Below, piece after piece: positions 1-10,509 of a DNA stretch of 64,000 nt. The DNA is taken from positions 298,876 to 362,875 of the forward strand of contig VMSX01000029.1 of the NCBI GenBank assembly GCA_013791905.1, in the 5' to 3' direction. Every line of letters starts with the position of its first letter. Positions within the stretch are counted from its first letter, which is position 1. Under the pieces are notes generated by a model that saw only the letters and a list, made by a program, of their open reading frames with translations, was not told the origin of the DNA and ran no database searches. Source of the DNA: Rhodocyclaceae bacterium (GTDB lineage: Bacteria > Pseudomonadota > Gammaproteobacteria > Burkholderiales > Rhodocyclaceae). A program made the position numbers and the translations under genes.

Positions 1-302
1 TCGAGCCAGAGTTTTTTGCACATGGCCTGCATCAAATCCATGTTGCCAAGCATGCGGTCGGTGATGTTGTCGCTCCACAGCACGCGGTAGCGACCGAGTG
101 GCGTGGTATGAAAGAAACTATAGAAACCGGCGGTGCTCTCCACTCTGGAGCGGGGCCAGTTGATGCCTGCTGCGATCGCGGTGAGGGTTGCTGGCGAGAG
201 CCAGCCAAGCTCCTCCTGCGTTTCGCGCAAAATCTGCATCAGGCGCGTGCCGTCTTTGCCATGACGGACCAGCACTTCATTGATTGCATCGGTATCGTTC
301 AT
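1..302 (-). CDS. hoxF: NAD-reducing hydrogenase diaphorase subunit HoxF, N-terminal part (runs off the left edge)
   Basis: Reading the minus strand from an ATG at 302-300 gives 100 uninterrupted codons. They match the N-terminal NuoE-like segment of HoxF: a TRLMQILRETQ helix, then a short TAGFYSFF motif and a GRYRVLW strand. HoxF carries FMN and NAD binding in the soluble bidirectional NiFe hydrogenase and passes H2 electrons to NAD. The rest of the protein lies outside the window, so catalytic sites cannot be checked. A free-standing HoxE/NuoE-like subunit is the main alternative. It is divergent from hypD across 78 bp, which fits a shared hydrogenase control region. A weak GGAAAC precedes the start. 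Confidence 0.7.
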   Translation of the reverse strand, partial: MNDTDAINEVLVRHGKDGTRLMQILRETQEELGWLSPATLTAIAAGINWPRSRVESTAGFYSFFHTTPLGRYRVLWSDNITDRMLGNMDLMQAMCKKLWL

Positions 303-380
303 GTGTTTCCATTCAAAAAACACGCTAGACCATCGGGGCAGGCTACTCCATTCACGCTACTGAATTTTGCGCTGGATCAA

Positions 381-1529
381 ATGAAATATATCGACGAATT
401 TCGTGACGGCAAGTTGGCGCGTGTCCTGGCGACGGCGATTGCAGCGGAGGCTAGGCCAGACCGGCGCTACGCCTTCATGGAATTTTGTGGCGGTCATACG
501 CATGCGATTTCGCGTTATGGTGTCAGTGACCTTTTGCCGACCAACGTGCGAATGGTGCATGGACCGGGCTGCCCCATTTGTGTGCTGCCGATTGGCCGCA
601 TCGATATGGCCATTGCGCTGGCGCTCGAACATGATGTGATCCTGTGCAGTTATGGCGACTGCCTACGCGTGCCGGCCTCTGATGGCTGCTCGTTACTGAA
701 GGCCAAGTCGCGCGGCGGCGATGTGCGCATGGTGTATTCAGCGGTGGACGCCTTGAAGATTGCCCGTGAGCAGCCTGCGCGGCAGGTGGTGTTTTTCGCC
801 ATCGGATTCGAGACCACGACGCCGCCGACGGCAGTGGTGATCAGGCAGGCTGCGGCAGAAGGGCTGAAGAATTTCAGTGTGCTCTGCTGCCACGTGCTGA
901 CTCCCGCTGCGATTGTCAGCATCCTCGAATCACCCGGGCTGAGCAAGGCTGATGTGGTGCTACTTGATGGTTTTATCGGCCCGGCGCATGTGTCGACGGT
1001 GATCGGCAGCCAACCCTATGAGGGGTGCGCAGTTAAATATCGTAAGCCAGTGGTCATTGCTGGCTTCGAACCGATTGATGTGATGCAGGCGATTCTGATG
1101 CTGATCCGGCAGGTGAATGAGGGACGCGCCGAGGTGGAAAACGAATTCACGCGTGCGGTGACGCGCGAAGGAAACCGCAAGGCGCAAGATCTCGTCGCTG
1201 ATGTGTTTGAGTTGCGCCCCAGCTTCGAGTGGCGCGGTCTGGGGACAATAGCGGATTCGGCGCTGGCAATCAGACCGTCATATGCCGGGTTTGATGCCGA
1301 GCGGCGCTTTGCGCTAGTCTATCGTGCCGTAACTGATCACCAGTCATGCGACTGCGGGGCCATTCTCCGCGGGGTCAAACAGCCGCGCGACTGCAAGCTG
1401 TTCGGTACTGTGTGCACCCCGGAAAATCCGGTCGGCTCCTGCATGGTTTCATCGGAGGGAGCCTGTGCTGCGCATTATACTTACGGACGCGCTACGCCGC
1501 AGAACACCAGTGAGTCGGTGAACGGATAA
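381..1529 (+). CDS. hypD: Hydrogenase maturation factor HypD
   Basis: 382 residues, the usual HypD length. HypD is a [4Fe-4S] scaffold that, with HypC, assembles the Fe(CN)2CO group of NiFe hydrogenases in the cytoplasm. Visible signatures are CGGHTH (Cys about 36), GPGCPIC (Cys about 64 and 67), GFETTTP, and the cysteine-rich C-terminus with CDCGAILRG and DCKLFGTVC. The ATG at 381 is chosen because homology begins there; the frame is open upstream to 108 but that part is not HypD-like. The gene faces away from hoxF. Its usual partners hypA, hypB, hypF and hypC are about 30 kb away in this window, and hypE is not seen. Confidence 0.95.
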   Translation: MKYIDEFRDGKLARVLATAIAAEARPDRRYAFMEFCGGHTHAISRYGVSDLLPTNVRMVHGPGCPICVLPIGRIDMAIALALEHDVILCSYGDCLRVPASDGCSLLKAKSRGGDVRMVYSAVDALKIAREQPARQVVFFAIGFETTTPPTAVVIRQAAAEGLKNFSVLCCHVLTPAAIVSILESPGLSKADVVLLDGFIGPAHVSTVIGSQPYEGCAVKYRKPVVIAGFEPIDVMQAILMLIRQVNEGRAEVENEFTRAVTREGNRKAQDLVADVFELRPSFEWRGLGTIADSALAIRPSYAGFDAERRFALVYRAVTDHQSCDCGAILRGVKQPRDCKLFGTVCTPENPVGSCMVSSEGACAAHYTYGRATPQNTSESVNG

Positions 1530-1563
1530 ACGGCGCTGGCATCTTGAGGATGCCAGCGCCGTT
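1529..1563. terminator. Strong hairpin between convergent hypD and rpsT
   Basis: A perfect 15-bp inverted repeat (1529-1543 with 1549-1563) with a 5-nt TTGAG loop starts at the last bases of the hypD stop codon. It sits between convergent genes and probably ends or stabilises both transcripts, although no T-tract follows on either side. The stem contains the core CCAGCGCCG also found in the dispersed family A repeat. Confidence 0.55.
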
Positions 1564-1596
1564 CGGCAACTGCGCGAACCGCGAAGGGTCGAGGGT

Positions 1597-1857
1597 TCAG
1601 AGACCCTTGACAGCTGCGGAAAGACGGCTCTTGTGACGTGCTGCAGCGTTTTTGTGAATGATGCGCTTGTCAGCGATGGAATCGATGATGCACTGCGATT
1701 CCTTGAAGACGGCCTGGGCGGCAGTCTTGTCGCCAGCAGCAACAGCCTTGCGCACCTTCTTGATTGCGGTGCGTAATTCGGAGCGCTGACTCATGTTCTG
1801 GGCGCGGCGCTCGACAGCTTGACGGGCGCGCTTGCGGGCTTGTACGGTATTGGCCAT
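1597..1857 (-). CDS. rpsT: 30S ribosomal protein S20
   Basis: 86 residues, standard for S20: a small basic helical protein binding the 5' domain of 16S rRNA. It begins [13 protein letters not shown] and contains [14 protein letters not shown] and a [12 protein letters not shown] tail, all typical. It is monocistronic on the minus strand, divergent from murJ as in many Betaproteobacteria. A clear sigma-70 promoter lies at 1909-1937. Confidence 0.97.
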   Translation of the reverse strand: MANTVQARKRARQAVERRAQNMSQRSELRTAIKKVRKAVAAGDKTAAQAVFKESQCIIDSIADKRIIHKNAAARHKSRLSAAVKGL

Positions 1858-1908
1858 GTGTTATTCCGGCTAAATGATCGTTATTGAGTGATCGGTGAAA
1901 AGCGCGAG

Positions 1909-1937
1909 ATTATAATGCGGGCTGCGCGCCTTTGCAA
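1909..1937 (-). promoter_or_regulatory. Sigma-70 type promoter of rpsT
   Basis: On the minus strand a TTGCAA -35 (1937-1932) and a perfect TATAAT -10 (1914-1909) are separated by exactly 17 bp. The start site would be near 1902, giving a 5' leader of about 45 nt before the rpsT ATG. The -10 region is nearly palindromic (ATTATAAT) and could also serve the divergent murJ direction. Confidence 0.7.
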
Positions 1938-2062
1938 GGTGCTTTTAGTTCCGGCGCAGGGTGAGTTTGCCTGCTTTCACAGGCATCAGCCTTTCCTGCA
2001 ACTTCGCTTTCCTTTTTGGTGCTTTCCCGCTTCGTTGCGCCCGGAACCGTTACCATCGCAGA

Positions 2063-3601
2063 ATGAACCTGCTTCGCACCCTTGCTACGGTTAGCAGCAT
2101 GACGCTGTTGTCGCGCGTTCTCGGTTTCGTTCGCGACTTCGTCATTGCCCGCACCTTCGGCGCCGGCATGCTGACTGATGCCTTTTTTGTTGCTTTCCGG
2201 CTGCCCAACCTGTTGCGCCGGCTGTTTGCCGAGGGGGCCTTCTCACAGGCTTTTGTGCCTCTCTTGGCAGAGTATCGCAATCAACGAAGTGCAGATGAAA
2301 CCCGCCAACTCGTTGATCGCGTCGCCACCCTGCTGTTTATGATCGTACTGGTGGTGGCGGCACTCGGCGTGATCGGTGCGCCACTGCTGATCTATGCGAC
2401 GGCCCCCGGTTTTGTGCCAGATGCGGACAAATTCGGGTTGACGGTGACGCTGACCCGCATTGCCTTCCCCTATATCCTGTTTATGTCCATGGTCGCTCTT
2501 GCGGCCGGGATACTCAACACTTGGAGCCGTTTCGCGCTGCCGGCCTTTACGCCCGTATTGCTCAACTTGTCCTTTATCGGCATGGCACTGTTCGCCGCGC
2601 CTTATTTCGACCCGCCGGTGCTGGTGCTGTCTTGGGCGGTGTTTCTTGGTGGCTTGTTGCAATTGGCAATCCAACTGCCCGCCTTGCGCCGCATCGGCAT
2701 GTTGCCGCGCTTCGACTTCGCGCCGGGCGATCCTGGGGTCAGGCGGGTGTTCAAGTTGATGGCGCCCGCCGTGCTGGGCGTTTCGGTATCCCAGGTGTCG
2801 CTGCTCATCAATACCATCTTCGCTTCCTTCCTGGTTGCCGGCAGCGTGTCATGGCTCTACTACGCCGACCGGTTGATGGAGTTTCCGGCCGGTCTGCTGG
2901 GCGCGGCGCTGGGCACGATCCTGCTGCCCAGTCTTGCCAGAGCTCACGCCAGTGACGATCCACAGGCATTTTCCGCCCTGCTTGACTGGGGGCTGCGCCT
3001 GACCTTTATGCTAACCCTACCAGCGGCCGTCAGTCTTGCCATGCTGGGCGTCCCATTGATCGCCACCCTGTTTCAGCATGGCGCGTTCACCGCTGCCGAC
3101 GTTCTGCAGACCCGGCTGGCGCTGGTGGCCTATAGCATCGGCCTGACCGGCATGATTCTGGTGAAGATTCTGGCGCCCGGCTTTTATGCGCGCCAAAACA
3201 TCAAAACGCCCGTAAAGATTGCCTTGCTGACCCTGGTGGCGACTCAGGCGATGAACCTCGCCTTCATCGTGCCTTTCAAGCACGCCGGCTTGGCGCTGTC
3301 CATCGGGCTGGCCGCCTGTCTGAATGCGGCCCTGCTCTACTATGGGCTGCGCCAGCGCAAGCATTACACGCCCAGTCCTGGTTGGGGGTTGTTCCTGCTC
3401 AAGATCATGCTGGCACTGGCTGTATTGGTCGCCACGCTCTGGTTTGGCATGGGCAAGGAGGCCGACTGGCTGGTTGCACCTGCACTTGAGCGTGTGGCGC
3501 GGCTTGCCGGCCTGGTGGGAGCCGGAATGGCGGTCTACCTGGCAGTTCTTTGGCTGCTAGGATTTCGTCTGAACGACTTTCGCCAGCGCGGATCTACCTG
3601 A
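2063..3601 (+). CDS. murJ: Lipid II flippase MurJ (MviN)
   Basis: 512 residues. MurJ moves lipid II across the inner membrane for peptidoglycan synthesis. The start [18 protein letters not shown], then [20 protein letters not shown] and [16 protein letters not shown], is the classic N-terminal MurJ signature. The protein is hydrophobic throughout, consistent with 14 membrane segments. The ATG at 2063 is chosen because the signature begins there; the open frame extends further upstream without homology. It is divergent from rpsT. Confidence 0.95.
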   Translation: MNLLRTLATVSSMTLLSRVLGFVRDFVIARTFGAGMLTDAFFVAFRLPNLLRRLFAEGAFSQAFVPLLAEYRNQRSADETRQLVDRVATLLFMIVLVVAALGVIGAPLLIYATAPGFVPDADKFGLTVTLTRIAFPYILFMSMVALAAGILNTWSRFALPAFTPVLLNLSFIGMALFAAPYFDPPVLVLSWAVFLGGLLQLAIQLPALRRIGMLPRFDFAPGDPGVRRVFKLMAPAVLGVSVSQVSLLINTIFASFLVAGSVSWLYYADRLMEFPAGLLGAALGTILLPSLARAHASDDPQAFSALLDWGLRLTFMLTLPAAVSLAMLGVPLIATLFQHGAFTAADVLQTRLALVAYSIGLTGMILVKILAPGFYARQNIKTPVKIALLTLVATQAMNLAFIVPFKHAGLALSIGLAACLNAALLYYGLRQRKHYTPSPGWGLFLLKIMLALAVLVATLWFGMGKEADWLVAPALERVARLAGLVGAGMAVYLAVLWLLGFRLNDFRQRGST

Positions 3602-3670
3602 TCTGTCTTTGCCGTTCCGGTTGTTGTTGGCGGGTGCCTGCGCCGTCCAATATTGCAGGCGGCGGACCGC

Positions 3671-3685
3671 CCAGCGCCGACTTTT
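3671..3685 (+). repeat. Family A repeat copy (right half)
   Basis: Contains CCAGCGCCGACTTTT, the conserved right half of the dispersed element, downstream of murJ. A possible left half (GCGCCGTCC) lies about 30 nt upstream, separated by unrelated sequence. Confidence 0.65.
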
Positions 3686-3761
3686 GGTTTCGGCCGCGCC
3701 ATTGCGCTTAACCGGCTCAAGCCGGTCAGCCTTCGCCAAATGTCGGGATAAAAATCTGCCT

Positions 3762-3813
3762 ACTCGCCGTCTCGCCAGTCCCACGGGGATTCCCTTCGGT
3801 CACGCCGACTTTT
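3762..3813 (+). repeat. Family B (long form) repeat copy, intergenic
   Basis: This is the long form of the dispersed element. It starts CGCCGTCTCGCCAG, continues through TCCCACGGGGATTCCC and TTCGGTCAC, and ends GCCGACTTTTG. It lies between murJ and the terminator shared with hppA. Most of the 284-bp gap 3602-3885 consists of this copy, the family A copy at 3671 and the terminator; no gene is seen there. Confidence 0.8.
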
Positions 3814-3833
3814 GTAACTGGTCTCATACAAAA

Positions 3834-3863
3834 AAAACGGGCAACCCGAAGGTTGCCCGTTTT
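3834..3863. terminator. Bidirectional intrinsic terminator, murJ / hppA
   Basis: A 13-bp stem (core ACGGGCAACC with GGTTGCCCGT) and CGAA loop lie between the convergent genes. On the minus strand it is followed by a run of eight T, so it should stop hppA transcription efficiently. On the plus strand there is a short TTTT tract for murJ. Confidence 0.88.
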
Positions 3864-3885
3864 ACTTACTGCTATTAATTCAGAA

Positions 3886-5979
3886 TCACGCAACCAGCGG
3901 CACGATCAGCAGTGCCACGATGTTGATGATCTTGATCAGCGGGTTGATCGCCGGGCCGGCCGTATCCTTGTAGGGATCGCCAACGGTGTCGCCGGTAACG
4001 GCCGCCTTGTGCGCGTCCGAACCCTTGCCACCGAAATTGCCTTCTTCGATGTATTTCTTGGCGTTGTCCCAAGCACCACCGCCGGTGGTCATGGAGATCG
4101 CCACGAAGATGCCGGTAACGATGGTACCCATCAGCACGCCGCCGAGAGCACGCACGCCTGCACCAACGCCGTCCACTTCGGGCATGAGGAAGTTCATGCC
4201 GAGGGCGACAACGACTGGCACCAGTACGGGCAGCAGCGAGGGGATCATCATTTCCTTGATGGCGGCCTTGGTCAGCATGTCGACACAGGTGCCGTATTCC
4301 GGCTTGGCTGTGCCTTCCATGATGCCCTTGATCTCGCGGAACTGACGACGCACTTCGACGACGATGGAGCCGGCGGCGCGACCGACGGCTTCCATGCCCA
4401 TGGCGGCGAACAGATAAGGCACCATACCGCCGATGAACAGGCCGATGATGACTGCGGGGTCGGACAGGTCGAAGAGGAACTTGACACCCGGCTTGAAGGC
4501 TTCAAGCGCGTGAGTAAAGTCGGCAAACAGCACCAGCGCGGCCAGGCCGGCGGAACCGATCGCGTAACCCTTGGTCACTGCCTTGGTGGTGTTGCCCACG
4601 GCGTCGAGCGGGTCGGTTACGTCACGGATTTCCTTCGGCAGATTGGCCATTTCAGCGATGCCGCCAGCGTTGTCGGTGATCGGACCGTAGGCGTCAAGCG
4701 CAACGATGATTCCGGCCATCGACAGCATGGAGGTCGCAGCGATGGCAATGCCGTAGAGACCGCCGAGCAGGTAGGACGACCAGATGGCTGCGCAAACGGC
4801 CAGAACCGGCAGTGCGGTGGAGCGCATCGAGACACCAATGCCGGCGATGACGTTGGTGCCGTGGCCCGTCGTCGAAGCTTGCGCGATGTGACGCACCGGG
4901 GCGTACTCGGTTGCCGTGTAGTACTCGGTGATCACGACCATCAGACCCGTCAGCACCAGACCAATCACCGCTGCGCCGTAAAGACGTAGATGACCGCCGC
5001 CGCTGATGCCCATGACGGCATCGAGAATGTTGTCGGGGAGGAAGTAGGTGGTGATCGGGTAGAAGGCGATCAAAGCCAGGACGCCAGCGACGATCAGGCC
5101 CTTGTACAGCGCGGTCATGATCTTCTGGCCAGGCGTATATTTGACGAACATTGCACCGATGATCGAGGCGATGATCGAGAAGCCGCCCAGTACCAGCGGA
5201 TAGATCACGGCCTGCTGTTCGAAGCCCTTGAGAATCAGCGCGCCGATCAGCATGGTGGCGATGATGGTCACGGCGTAGGTCTCGAACAGGTCGGCAGCCA
5301 TGCCCGCGCAGTCGCCGACGTTGTCGCCGACGTTGTCAGCGATAACAGCGGGGTTACGCGGGTCGTCTTCGGGAATGCCGGCTTCGACTTTGCCCACCAG
5401 GTCGGCGCCAACGTCAGCGCCCTTGGTGAAGATGCCGCCGCCCAACCGCGCGAAGATCGAGATCAGCGAGGAACCGAAGCCGAGGCCGATCAGCGGATGC
5501 AGGATCTGGGTCATCGGGACATCGCCCATGGTCGACTTGAGGAAGGCGTAGTAACCCGCGACGCCGAGGAGACCGAGGCCGACCACCAGCATGCCGGTGA
5601 TGGCACCGCCCCTGAAGGCGACGTTAAGCGCGGCGTTGATGCCTTGCTTTGCGGCCTCGGCGGTACGCACGTTGGCGCGCACGGAAACGTTCATGCCGAT
5701 GAAGCCGGCCAAGCCAGACAGTACTGCGCCCAGGATGAAGCCGACTGCCGTGGCAGTACCCAGGAACATCCAGATCAGCACCGCCAGTACTGCGCCGACC
5801 ATGCTGATGGTGGTGTATTGACGCTTCAGATATGCTTGCGCACCTTCTTGAACCGCTGCGGAAATTTCCCGCATCCGGTCGTTGCCGGTTGCCAGCCCAA
5901 GAATCCACTGGGTAGAAATTAGACCGTAGGCAATAGCGCCAACGGCACAGACCAACGCAAAAATCAGACCTTCTGACAT
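3886..5979 (-). CDS. hppA: Membrane-bound proton-pumping pyrophosphatase
   Basis: 697 residues, all hydrophobic segments with acidic loops, as in H+-PPases. The enzyme hydrolyses pyrophosphate and pumps protons across the inner membrane. The substrate loops contain [19 protein letters not shown] and [19 protein letters not shown]. The ion-selectivity site reads GNTTKA; lysine at this place marks the K+-independent class, so it should pump H+ without needing potassium. It follows pfp by 55 bp on the same strand, and GGGGGG upstream of the ATG can act as ribosome binding site. The next gene upstream makes a PPi-using phosphofructokinase, suggesting linked PPi energetics. Confidence 0.96.
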   Translation of the reverse strand: MSEGLIFALVCAVGAIAYGLISTQWILGLATGNDRMREISAAVQEGAQAYLKRQYTTISMVGAVLAVLIWMFLGTATAVGFILGAVLSGLAGFIGMNVSVRANVRTAEAAKQGINAALNVAFRGGAITGMLVVGLGLLGVAGYYAFLKSTMGDVPMTQILHPLIGLGFGSSLISIFARLGGGIFTKGADVGADLVGKVEAGIPEDDPRNPAVIADNVGDNVGDCAGMAADLFETYAVTIIATMLIGALILKGFEQQAVIYPLVLGGFSIIASIIGAMFVKYTPGQKIMTALYKGLIVAGVLALIAFYPITTYFLPDNILDAVMGISGGGHLRLYGAAVIGLVLTGLMVVITEYYTATEYAPVRHIAQASTTGHGTNVIAGIGVSMRSTALPVLAVCAAIWSSYLLGGLYGIAIAATSMLSMAGIIVALDAYGPITDNAGGIAEMANLPKEIRDVTDPLDAVGNTTKAVTKGYAIGSAGLAALVLFADFTHALEAFKPGVKFLFDLSDPAVIIGLFIGGMVPYLFAAMGMEAVGRAAGSIVVEVRRQFREIKGIMEGTAKPEYGTCVDMLTKAAIKEMMIPSLLPVLVPVVVALGMNFLMPEVDGVGAGVRALGGVLMGTIVTGIFVAISMTTGGGAWDNAKKYIEEGNFGGKGSDAHKAAVTGDTVGDPYKDTAGPAINPLIKIINIVALLIVPLVA

Positions 5980-6034
5980 GACATAGACCCCCCTGTTTCC
6001 AAAATGAAATGTGATGAATTAAAACTGAACGAGA

Positions 6035-7303
6035 TTAAAGCTTGAACTCCGGCAACTTTCTTGTCACAGCAACGTTCTTCAACGTTACATATTTTGGCAA
6101 ACCATCTGCGCCATAAGGCGGATAGTCCTCACCTTTCATCAGTGGCGCGAGGTACTCGCGACACTTGGCGGTGATGCCGAAGCCGTCCTTGGTGATGAAG
6201 CTCTTTGGCATCATCTTCTCGACGTTGGCCACCTTGGCCAGCGGCGCCATGCCAACTTTCCATTTATATGGCTTGTTCGAGGTCCGTTCGACGGTCGGCA
6301 TGACCGAATTATGGCCTTGGAGAGCGAACTCGACTGCTGCCTTGCCTACGGCATAAGCCTGGTCTACATCCGACTTGGAGGCGATATGACGTGCCGCGCG
6401 TTGCAGGTAGTCTGCGACGCCCCAGTGGAATTTGTGTCCCAGCGCATCTTTCACCATGTTGGCGACAACCGGTGCAGCGCCGCCCAACTGGGCATGGCCA
6501 AAGGCATCGCGCGTACCCTGCTCGGCGAGGAACTTTCCATCCGGGTAGTGGCAACCCTCGGAGACGACGACGGTGCAGTAACCAAATTTCTTGACCAGAC
6601 CATCGACCTTGGCGAGAAACTTCTTCTGATCGAAGAGCACCTCAGGGAACAGCACGACGATCGGCAGTTCTGTTCCTTCCGATGAGGCCATCGCTCCGGC
6701 AGCAGCGATCCAGCCGGCATGACGCCCCATCACCTCGAGCACGAACACCTTGGTCGAAGTCTTGGCCATCGAGCGTACGTCGTAGGTCGCTTCCAGCGTG
6801 GACACGGCGATGTACTTGGCGACTGAACCAAAACCGGGACAGTTGTCAGTAATCGGCAGGTCGTTGTCGACCGTCTTGGGTACATGGATAGCCTGTAGCG
6901 GGTAACCCATGGCCTTGCCCAGTTGCGACATCTTCAAACAGGTGTCAGCAGAGTCGCCGCCACCGTTGTAGAAGAAATAACCGATGTTATGGGCTTTGAA
7001 TACCTCGATCAGGCGATCGTACTCGCGCTTGTTGGCTTCCAGGCTCTTCAGCTTGTAACGGCATGAACCAAAGGCGCCGGACGGCGTGTGGCGCAGGGCA
7101 GCGATAGCAGAAGCAGACTCCTTGCTGGTGTCGATCAGATCCTCGGTGAGCGCGCCGATGATGCCGTTTCTGCCGGCAAAGACCTTGCCAATCCGGTCCT
7201 TGTGCTTGCGCGCAGTCTCGATCACGCCACAGGCCGAGGCGTTGATGACGGCTGTAACGCCGCCCGATTGTGCGTAGAAGGCGTTAATCTTCTTGGCTGC
7301 CAT
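6035..7303 (-). CDS. pfp: Pyrophosphate-dependent 6-phosphofructokinase
   Basis: 422 residues. It interconverts fructose 6-phosphate and fructose 1,6-bisphosphate using PPi. The nucleotide/PPi loop is GGGDS, and the catalytic motif reads PKTVDND; lysine in place of the glycine of ATP enzymes (PGTIDND) is the diagnostic change for PPi use. MGRHAGW and the SEG substrate motif are also present. It lies between adk (19 bp upstream) and hppA, probably in one transcript. Because the reaction is reversible it could serve gluconeogenesis or regenerate PPi for the pump. Confidence 0.93.
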   Translation of the reverse strand: MAAKKINAFYAQSGGVTAVINASACGVIETARKHKDRIGKVFAGRNGIIGALTEDLIDTSKESASAIAALRHTPSGAFGSCRYKLKSLEANKREYDRLIEVFKAHNIGYFFYNGGGDSADTCLKMSQLGKAMGYPLQAIHVPKTVDNDLPITDNCPGFGSVAKYIAVSTLEATYDVRSMAKTSTKVFVLEVMGRHAGWIAAAGAMASSEGTELPIVVLFPEVLFDQKKFLAKVDGLVKKFGYCTVVVSEGCHYPDGKFLAEQGTRDAFGHAQLGGAAPVVANMVKDALGHKFHWGVADYLQRAARHIASKSDVDQAYAVGKAAVEFALQGHNSVMPTVERTSNKPYKWKVGMAPLAKVANVEKMMPKSFITKDGFGITAKCREYLAPLMKGEDYPPYGADGLPKYVTLKNVAVTRKLPEFKL

Positions 7304-7322
7304 GAATTAGCTCTCCCGTGGC

Positions 7323-8057
<735 letters not shown>

Positions 8058-8091
8058 CTAGATTTTATCTATTACAGGATAGCTGTCCTGA

Positions 8092-8856
8092 TTAGTGCGG
8101 TGCAGCAAAAATGGCCCGCACCCGCGTTAAATCCTCCTGCGTATCGACGCCAGGGGAGGGGGGATGGGTACAGGTTATAACCTGAATGGCGAAGCCGTGC
8201 CAGAGTGCGCGTAACTGTTCCAGTGCCTCCCATCCTTCAAGGGGCGCCGGATCAAGGGCGCCATACTGGCGCAAAAAGTTTACGCGATAGGCGTACAGGC
8301 CGATGTGCCGTTGTGCAATGAAGTTCGCCGGGAAACTGTCAGCTTGTTTGGCAAATCCGTCACGGTGCCAGGGAATCGGTGCCCGCGAAAAATACAGTGC
8401 GCGACCGTTTTCAGCCGTTACTACCTTGACGACGTTGGGATTCATGAACTCAGTGATGTCGGTGATCGTGTGCGCAGCGGTGGCCATGGCAGCTGCGCGA
8501 TCGTTTTCCAGCGCTCGTGCCACGGCGGTTATCACGGTCGGATCGATCAGTGGCTCGTCGCCCTGCACGTTAACCACGACCGCATCTTCCGGCCAGCCGA
8601 GCTGTTGAGCAACTTCGGCAATCCGATCGGTTCCGCTCGGGTGATCTGCGCGCGTCAGCGTCACGGCATGACCATGCGCGGCAACAACGTCCCTTACCCG
8701 AACATCATCAGTCGCAACAATGACCTCGCTGGCGCCACTGGCAAGTGCTGCTTCCACCACCCGCACGACCATGGGCTTGCCGGCAATGTCGGCCAAGGGT
8801 TTGCCGGGCAGGCGCGTCGAAGCGTAGCGGGCCGGAATGACGACGCGAAACGACAT
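8092..8856 (-). CDS. kdsB: CMP-3-deoxy-D-manno-octulosonate (CMP-Kdo) synthetase
   Basis: 254 residues. It activates Kdo with CTP for lipopolysaccharide core synthesis. The start [19 protein letters not shown], the [10 protein letters not shown] motif and the [10 protein letters not shown] motif are characteristic. ATG at 8856 is preferred; an in-frame TTG lies just before it. GGAAGAA about 11 nt upstream can serve as ribosome binding site. It follows the Trm112-like gene by 6 bp in the lipid A/LPS run. Confidence 0.96.
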   Translation of the reverse strand: MSFRVVIPARYASTRLPGKPLADIAGKPMVVRVVEAALASGASEVIVATDDVRVRDVVAAHGHAVTLTRADHPSGTDRIAEVAQQLGWPEDAVVVNVQGDEPLIDPTVITAVARALENDRAAAMATAAHTITDITEFMNPNVVKVVTAENGRALYFSRAPIPWHRDGFAKQADSFPANFIAQRHIGLYAYRVNFLRQYGALDPAPLEGWEALEQLRALWHGFAIQVITCTHPPSPGVDTQEDLTRVRAIFAAPH

Positions 8857-8862
8857 CAATAA

Positions 8863-9039
8863 TTATTCTTCCGTCGGAGTGAGCTGGCGGGCCTCGTCTT
8901 CCAGCATCACCGGAATGTCATCCTTGACCGGGTAGGCGAGTCGACAAGGCTTGCAGACCAGTTCGGCCTGGGGCTTGCGGTAATCGAGCGGGCCCTTGCA
9001 GAGCGGGCAGACGAGGATTTCAAGCAGACGGGGGTCCAT
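8863..9039 (-). CDS. Trm112-like / UPF0434 small zinc-ribbon protein
   Basis: 58 residues: [18 protein letters not shown] then a [12 protein letters not shown] motif. Two CxxC pairs suggest a small zinc-binding domain of the Trm112/YcaR type. In this position (between lpxK and kdsB) it is conserved across Proteobacteria, but its job is not established. Its start overlaps the end of lpxK by 20 bp, implying translational coupling. Confidence 0.9.
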   Translation of the reverse strand: MDPRLLEILVCPLCKGPLDYRKPQAELVCKPCRLAYPVKDDIPVMLEDEARQLTPTEE

Positions 9040-10033
9040 CGATTTTCTCCAGAACAAAGTGGGCAAGGTCGGGTTCGATGCGGGCTTCGACCGGTAACAC
9101 CCAGATCGGCAGCGGGGTAAGGCCGGCGCATTTTAGCGCGTCCTTTTCCGTCATCAGGATCGCATCGCCAGCAAAGCTTAAATCGGTGCTGGTGTAGTGG
9201 TGGTGATCGGGAAAAGCGTGGGCTACAAAATCCAGACCCAGCGCTGTCAGATGGTCGAAGAAGCGCTGTGGTTCGCCGATGCCAGCGACTGCATGAAGTT
9301 TGCAGCCGGTCAGGTCGCTCGCCATACAGGTGATGCCCGGATCTTCGAGGCGATGGAAGCGTTCGCCAGCCAGTTGCATCCTGAATACAGGTACCTCCGC
9401 TACCGGGGCGCTTGCCTCCCCGTTCAGTACGATTGCATCTACTGACCCAAGGCGACTCGCCGGCTCGCGCAACGGGCCAGCCGGGAGCGGCCAGCCGTTC
9501 ATCAGGCCGCGTCGGTCGATCACGGCTATTTCAACAGTGCGCGCCAGGCGATAGTGCTGCAGGCCATCGTCGCAAAGTATCAGGTCGCAATCAGGATTTT
9601 CCGCTAGCAAGGCTTGTGCCGCCGCTACGCGATCTGTGCCGACATAAACCGGGCAGTTGGTACGCTGCGCCAGCAGCAATGGTTCGTCGCCCACGTCGGA
9701 CGCCGTAGCGCCAGCGCCGACTTTTCTTACCGCCATACTATTGCCGCCATAGCCGCGACTGACAATGCCTGGTTTGCGTCCCGCTGCAGTCAATTGTATT
9801 GCGAGCCACAGTGTCAGGGGTGTCTTGCCCGCGCCGCCGGCGATGATGTTGCCGACGACGATTACCGGCACTGGCAGGTGCACGGTGGTTAGCAGACCCA
9901 GCTGATAAGCGGTACGGCGTAAGCGTGAGAGTAGGGCAAACAGCAGACCGAAAGGCCATAACGCAAGCGCAGCAGGCCCGCGCTTGCGCCAGAGGCTGGT
10001 CAGGGCATCACTGCTGCGTTTGCTGGGTGGCAA
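9020..10033 (-). CDS. lpxK: Tetraacyldisaccharide 4'-kinase (lipid A synthesis)
   Basis: 337 residues. LpxK phosphorylates the 4' position of the lipid A precursor at the inner membrane. An N-terminal hydrophobic anchor ([14 protein letters not shown]) precedes the P-loop [28 protein letters not shown] and DDGLQHYRL are also seen. The likely start is TTG at 10033 within the end of exbD, as no ATG is available before the anchor; this start is uncertain. Between SRGYGG and GDEPLL the gene contains a family A repeat (9701-9725), read as KVGAGAT, in a loop that varies among homologues. Confidence 0.93.
   Translation of the reverse strand: MPPSKRSSDALTSLWRKRGPAALALWPFGLLFALLSRLRRTAYQLGLLTTVHLPVPVIVVGNIIAGGAGKTPLTLWLAIQLTAAGRKPGIVSRGYGGNSMAVRKVGAGATASDVGDEPLLLAQRTNCPVYVGTDRVAAAQALLAENPDCDLILCDDGLQHYRLARTVEIAVIDRRGLMNGWPLPAGPLREPASRLGSVDAIVLNGEASAPVAEVPVFRMQLAGERFHRLEDPGITCMASDLTGCKLHAVAGIGEPQRFFDHLTALGLDFVAHAFPDHHHYTSTDLSFAGDAILMTEKDALKCAGLTPLPIWVLPVEARIEPDLAHFVLEKIDGPPSA
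9701..9725 (+). repeat. Family A repeat inside lpxK
   Basis: Reads CGCCGTAGCGCCAG followed by CGCCGACTTTTC, antisense to lpxK, and encodes KVGAGAT in a variable loop. The frame stays open. Confidence 0.75.
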
Positions 10034-10424
10034 AGGAAATGTGCGAAAGGCCGGCGTTCCGTGCGGCCTGCATGACGTCGATCACGCTCTGGTGCGTGGC
10101 CTTGGCATCGGCGTTGATGATGATGACCGGTTCGCGTGCCCCTTCGGCGGCGCGGCGCAACACAACACCAATCGCCTCAACGCCGCCGGTCACTGGTAGC
10201 TTGTTCACCAGCACGCTGCCGCTGGCGGTGACTGCGACATCGATGTCGTTGGATTTGTCCTGTTGCGACTGAACGTCAGCAGTCGGCAGATTTATTTCAA
10301 GACCGGCGAATTTGGAATAGGTCGTGGTGACCATGAGAAAAATCAGGATCACCAGAAACACGTCGATCATCGGGATCAGATTGATCTCCGGTTCGGCGCG
10401 GGGACTGCCACGCTGGAAGTTCAT
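10008..10424 (-). CDS. exbD: Biopolymer transport protein ExbD/TolR
   Basis: 138 residues with one N-terminal membrane helix (IPMIDVFLVILIFLMVTTTY) and a periplasmic domain. The aspartate in the helix is the proton-path residue of the family. With ExbB it uses the proton gradient to energise outer-membrane processes. The ATG at 10424 follows GGAGG, which is the 3' arm of a family C element filling the gap between exbB and exbD. It overlaps the lpxK start. Confidence 0.93.
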   Translation of the reverse strand: MNFQRGSPRAEPEINLIPMIDVFLVILIFLMVTTTYSKFAGLEINLPTADVQSQQDKSNDIDVAVTASGSVLVNKLPVTGGVEAIGVVLRRAAEGAREPVIIINADAKATHQSVIDVMQAARNAGLSHISFATQQTQQ

Positions 10425-10425
10425 G

Positions 10426-10508
10426 ATGCCTCCGCCGGGCCGCCCCAAGGAGGTATCCGCCCACCGGTGGGGGGTAGCGAGCCGGTTTTGCGAGCGTGGG
10501 GGGCCATT
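10426..10508 (-). repeat. Family C intercistronic element between exbB and exbD
   Basis: In the transcribed direction it begins right after the exbB stop codon with ATGGCCCCCCACGCTCGCA. It then has a GGCTCGCTA segment and a G/C-rich stem, and ends in a hairpin: ATACCTCC, loop TTGGGGCGGCCCGGC, GGAGGCAT. The second arm is the exbD ribosome binding site, 4 nt before its ATG. Confidence 0.8.
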
Positions 10509-10509
10509 G

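Noticed and set aside
3853..5922. Two long plus-strand open frames (378 and 310 codons) opposite hppA
   Set aside because: They are the mirror of a GC-rich, well-conserved gene, have Asp/His/Gly-rich composition and match no family.
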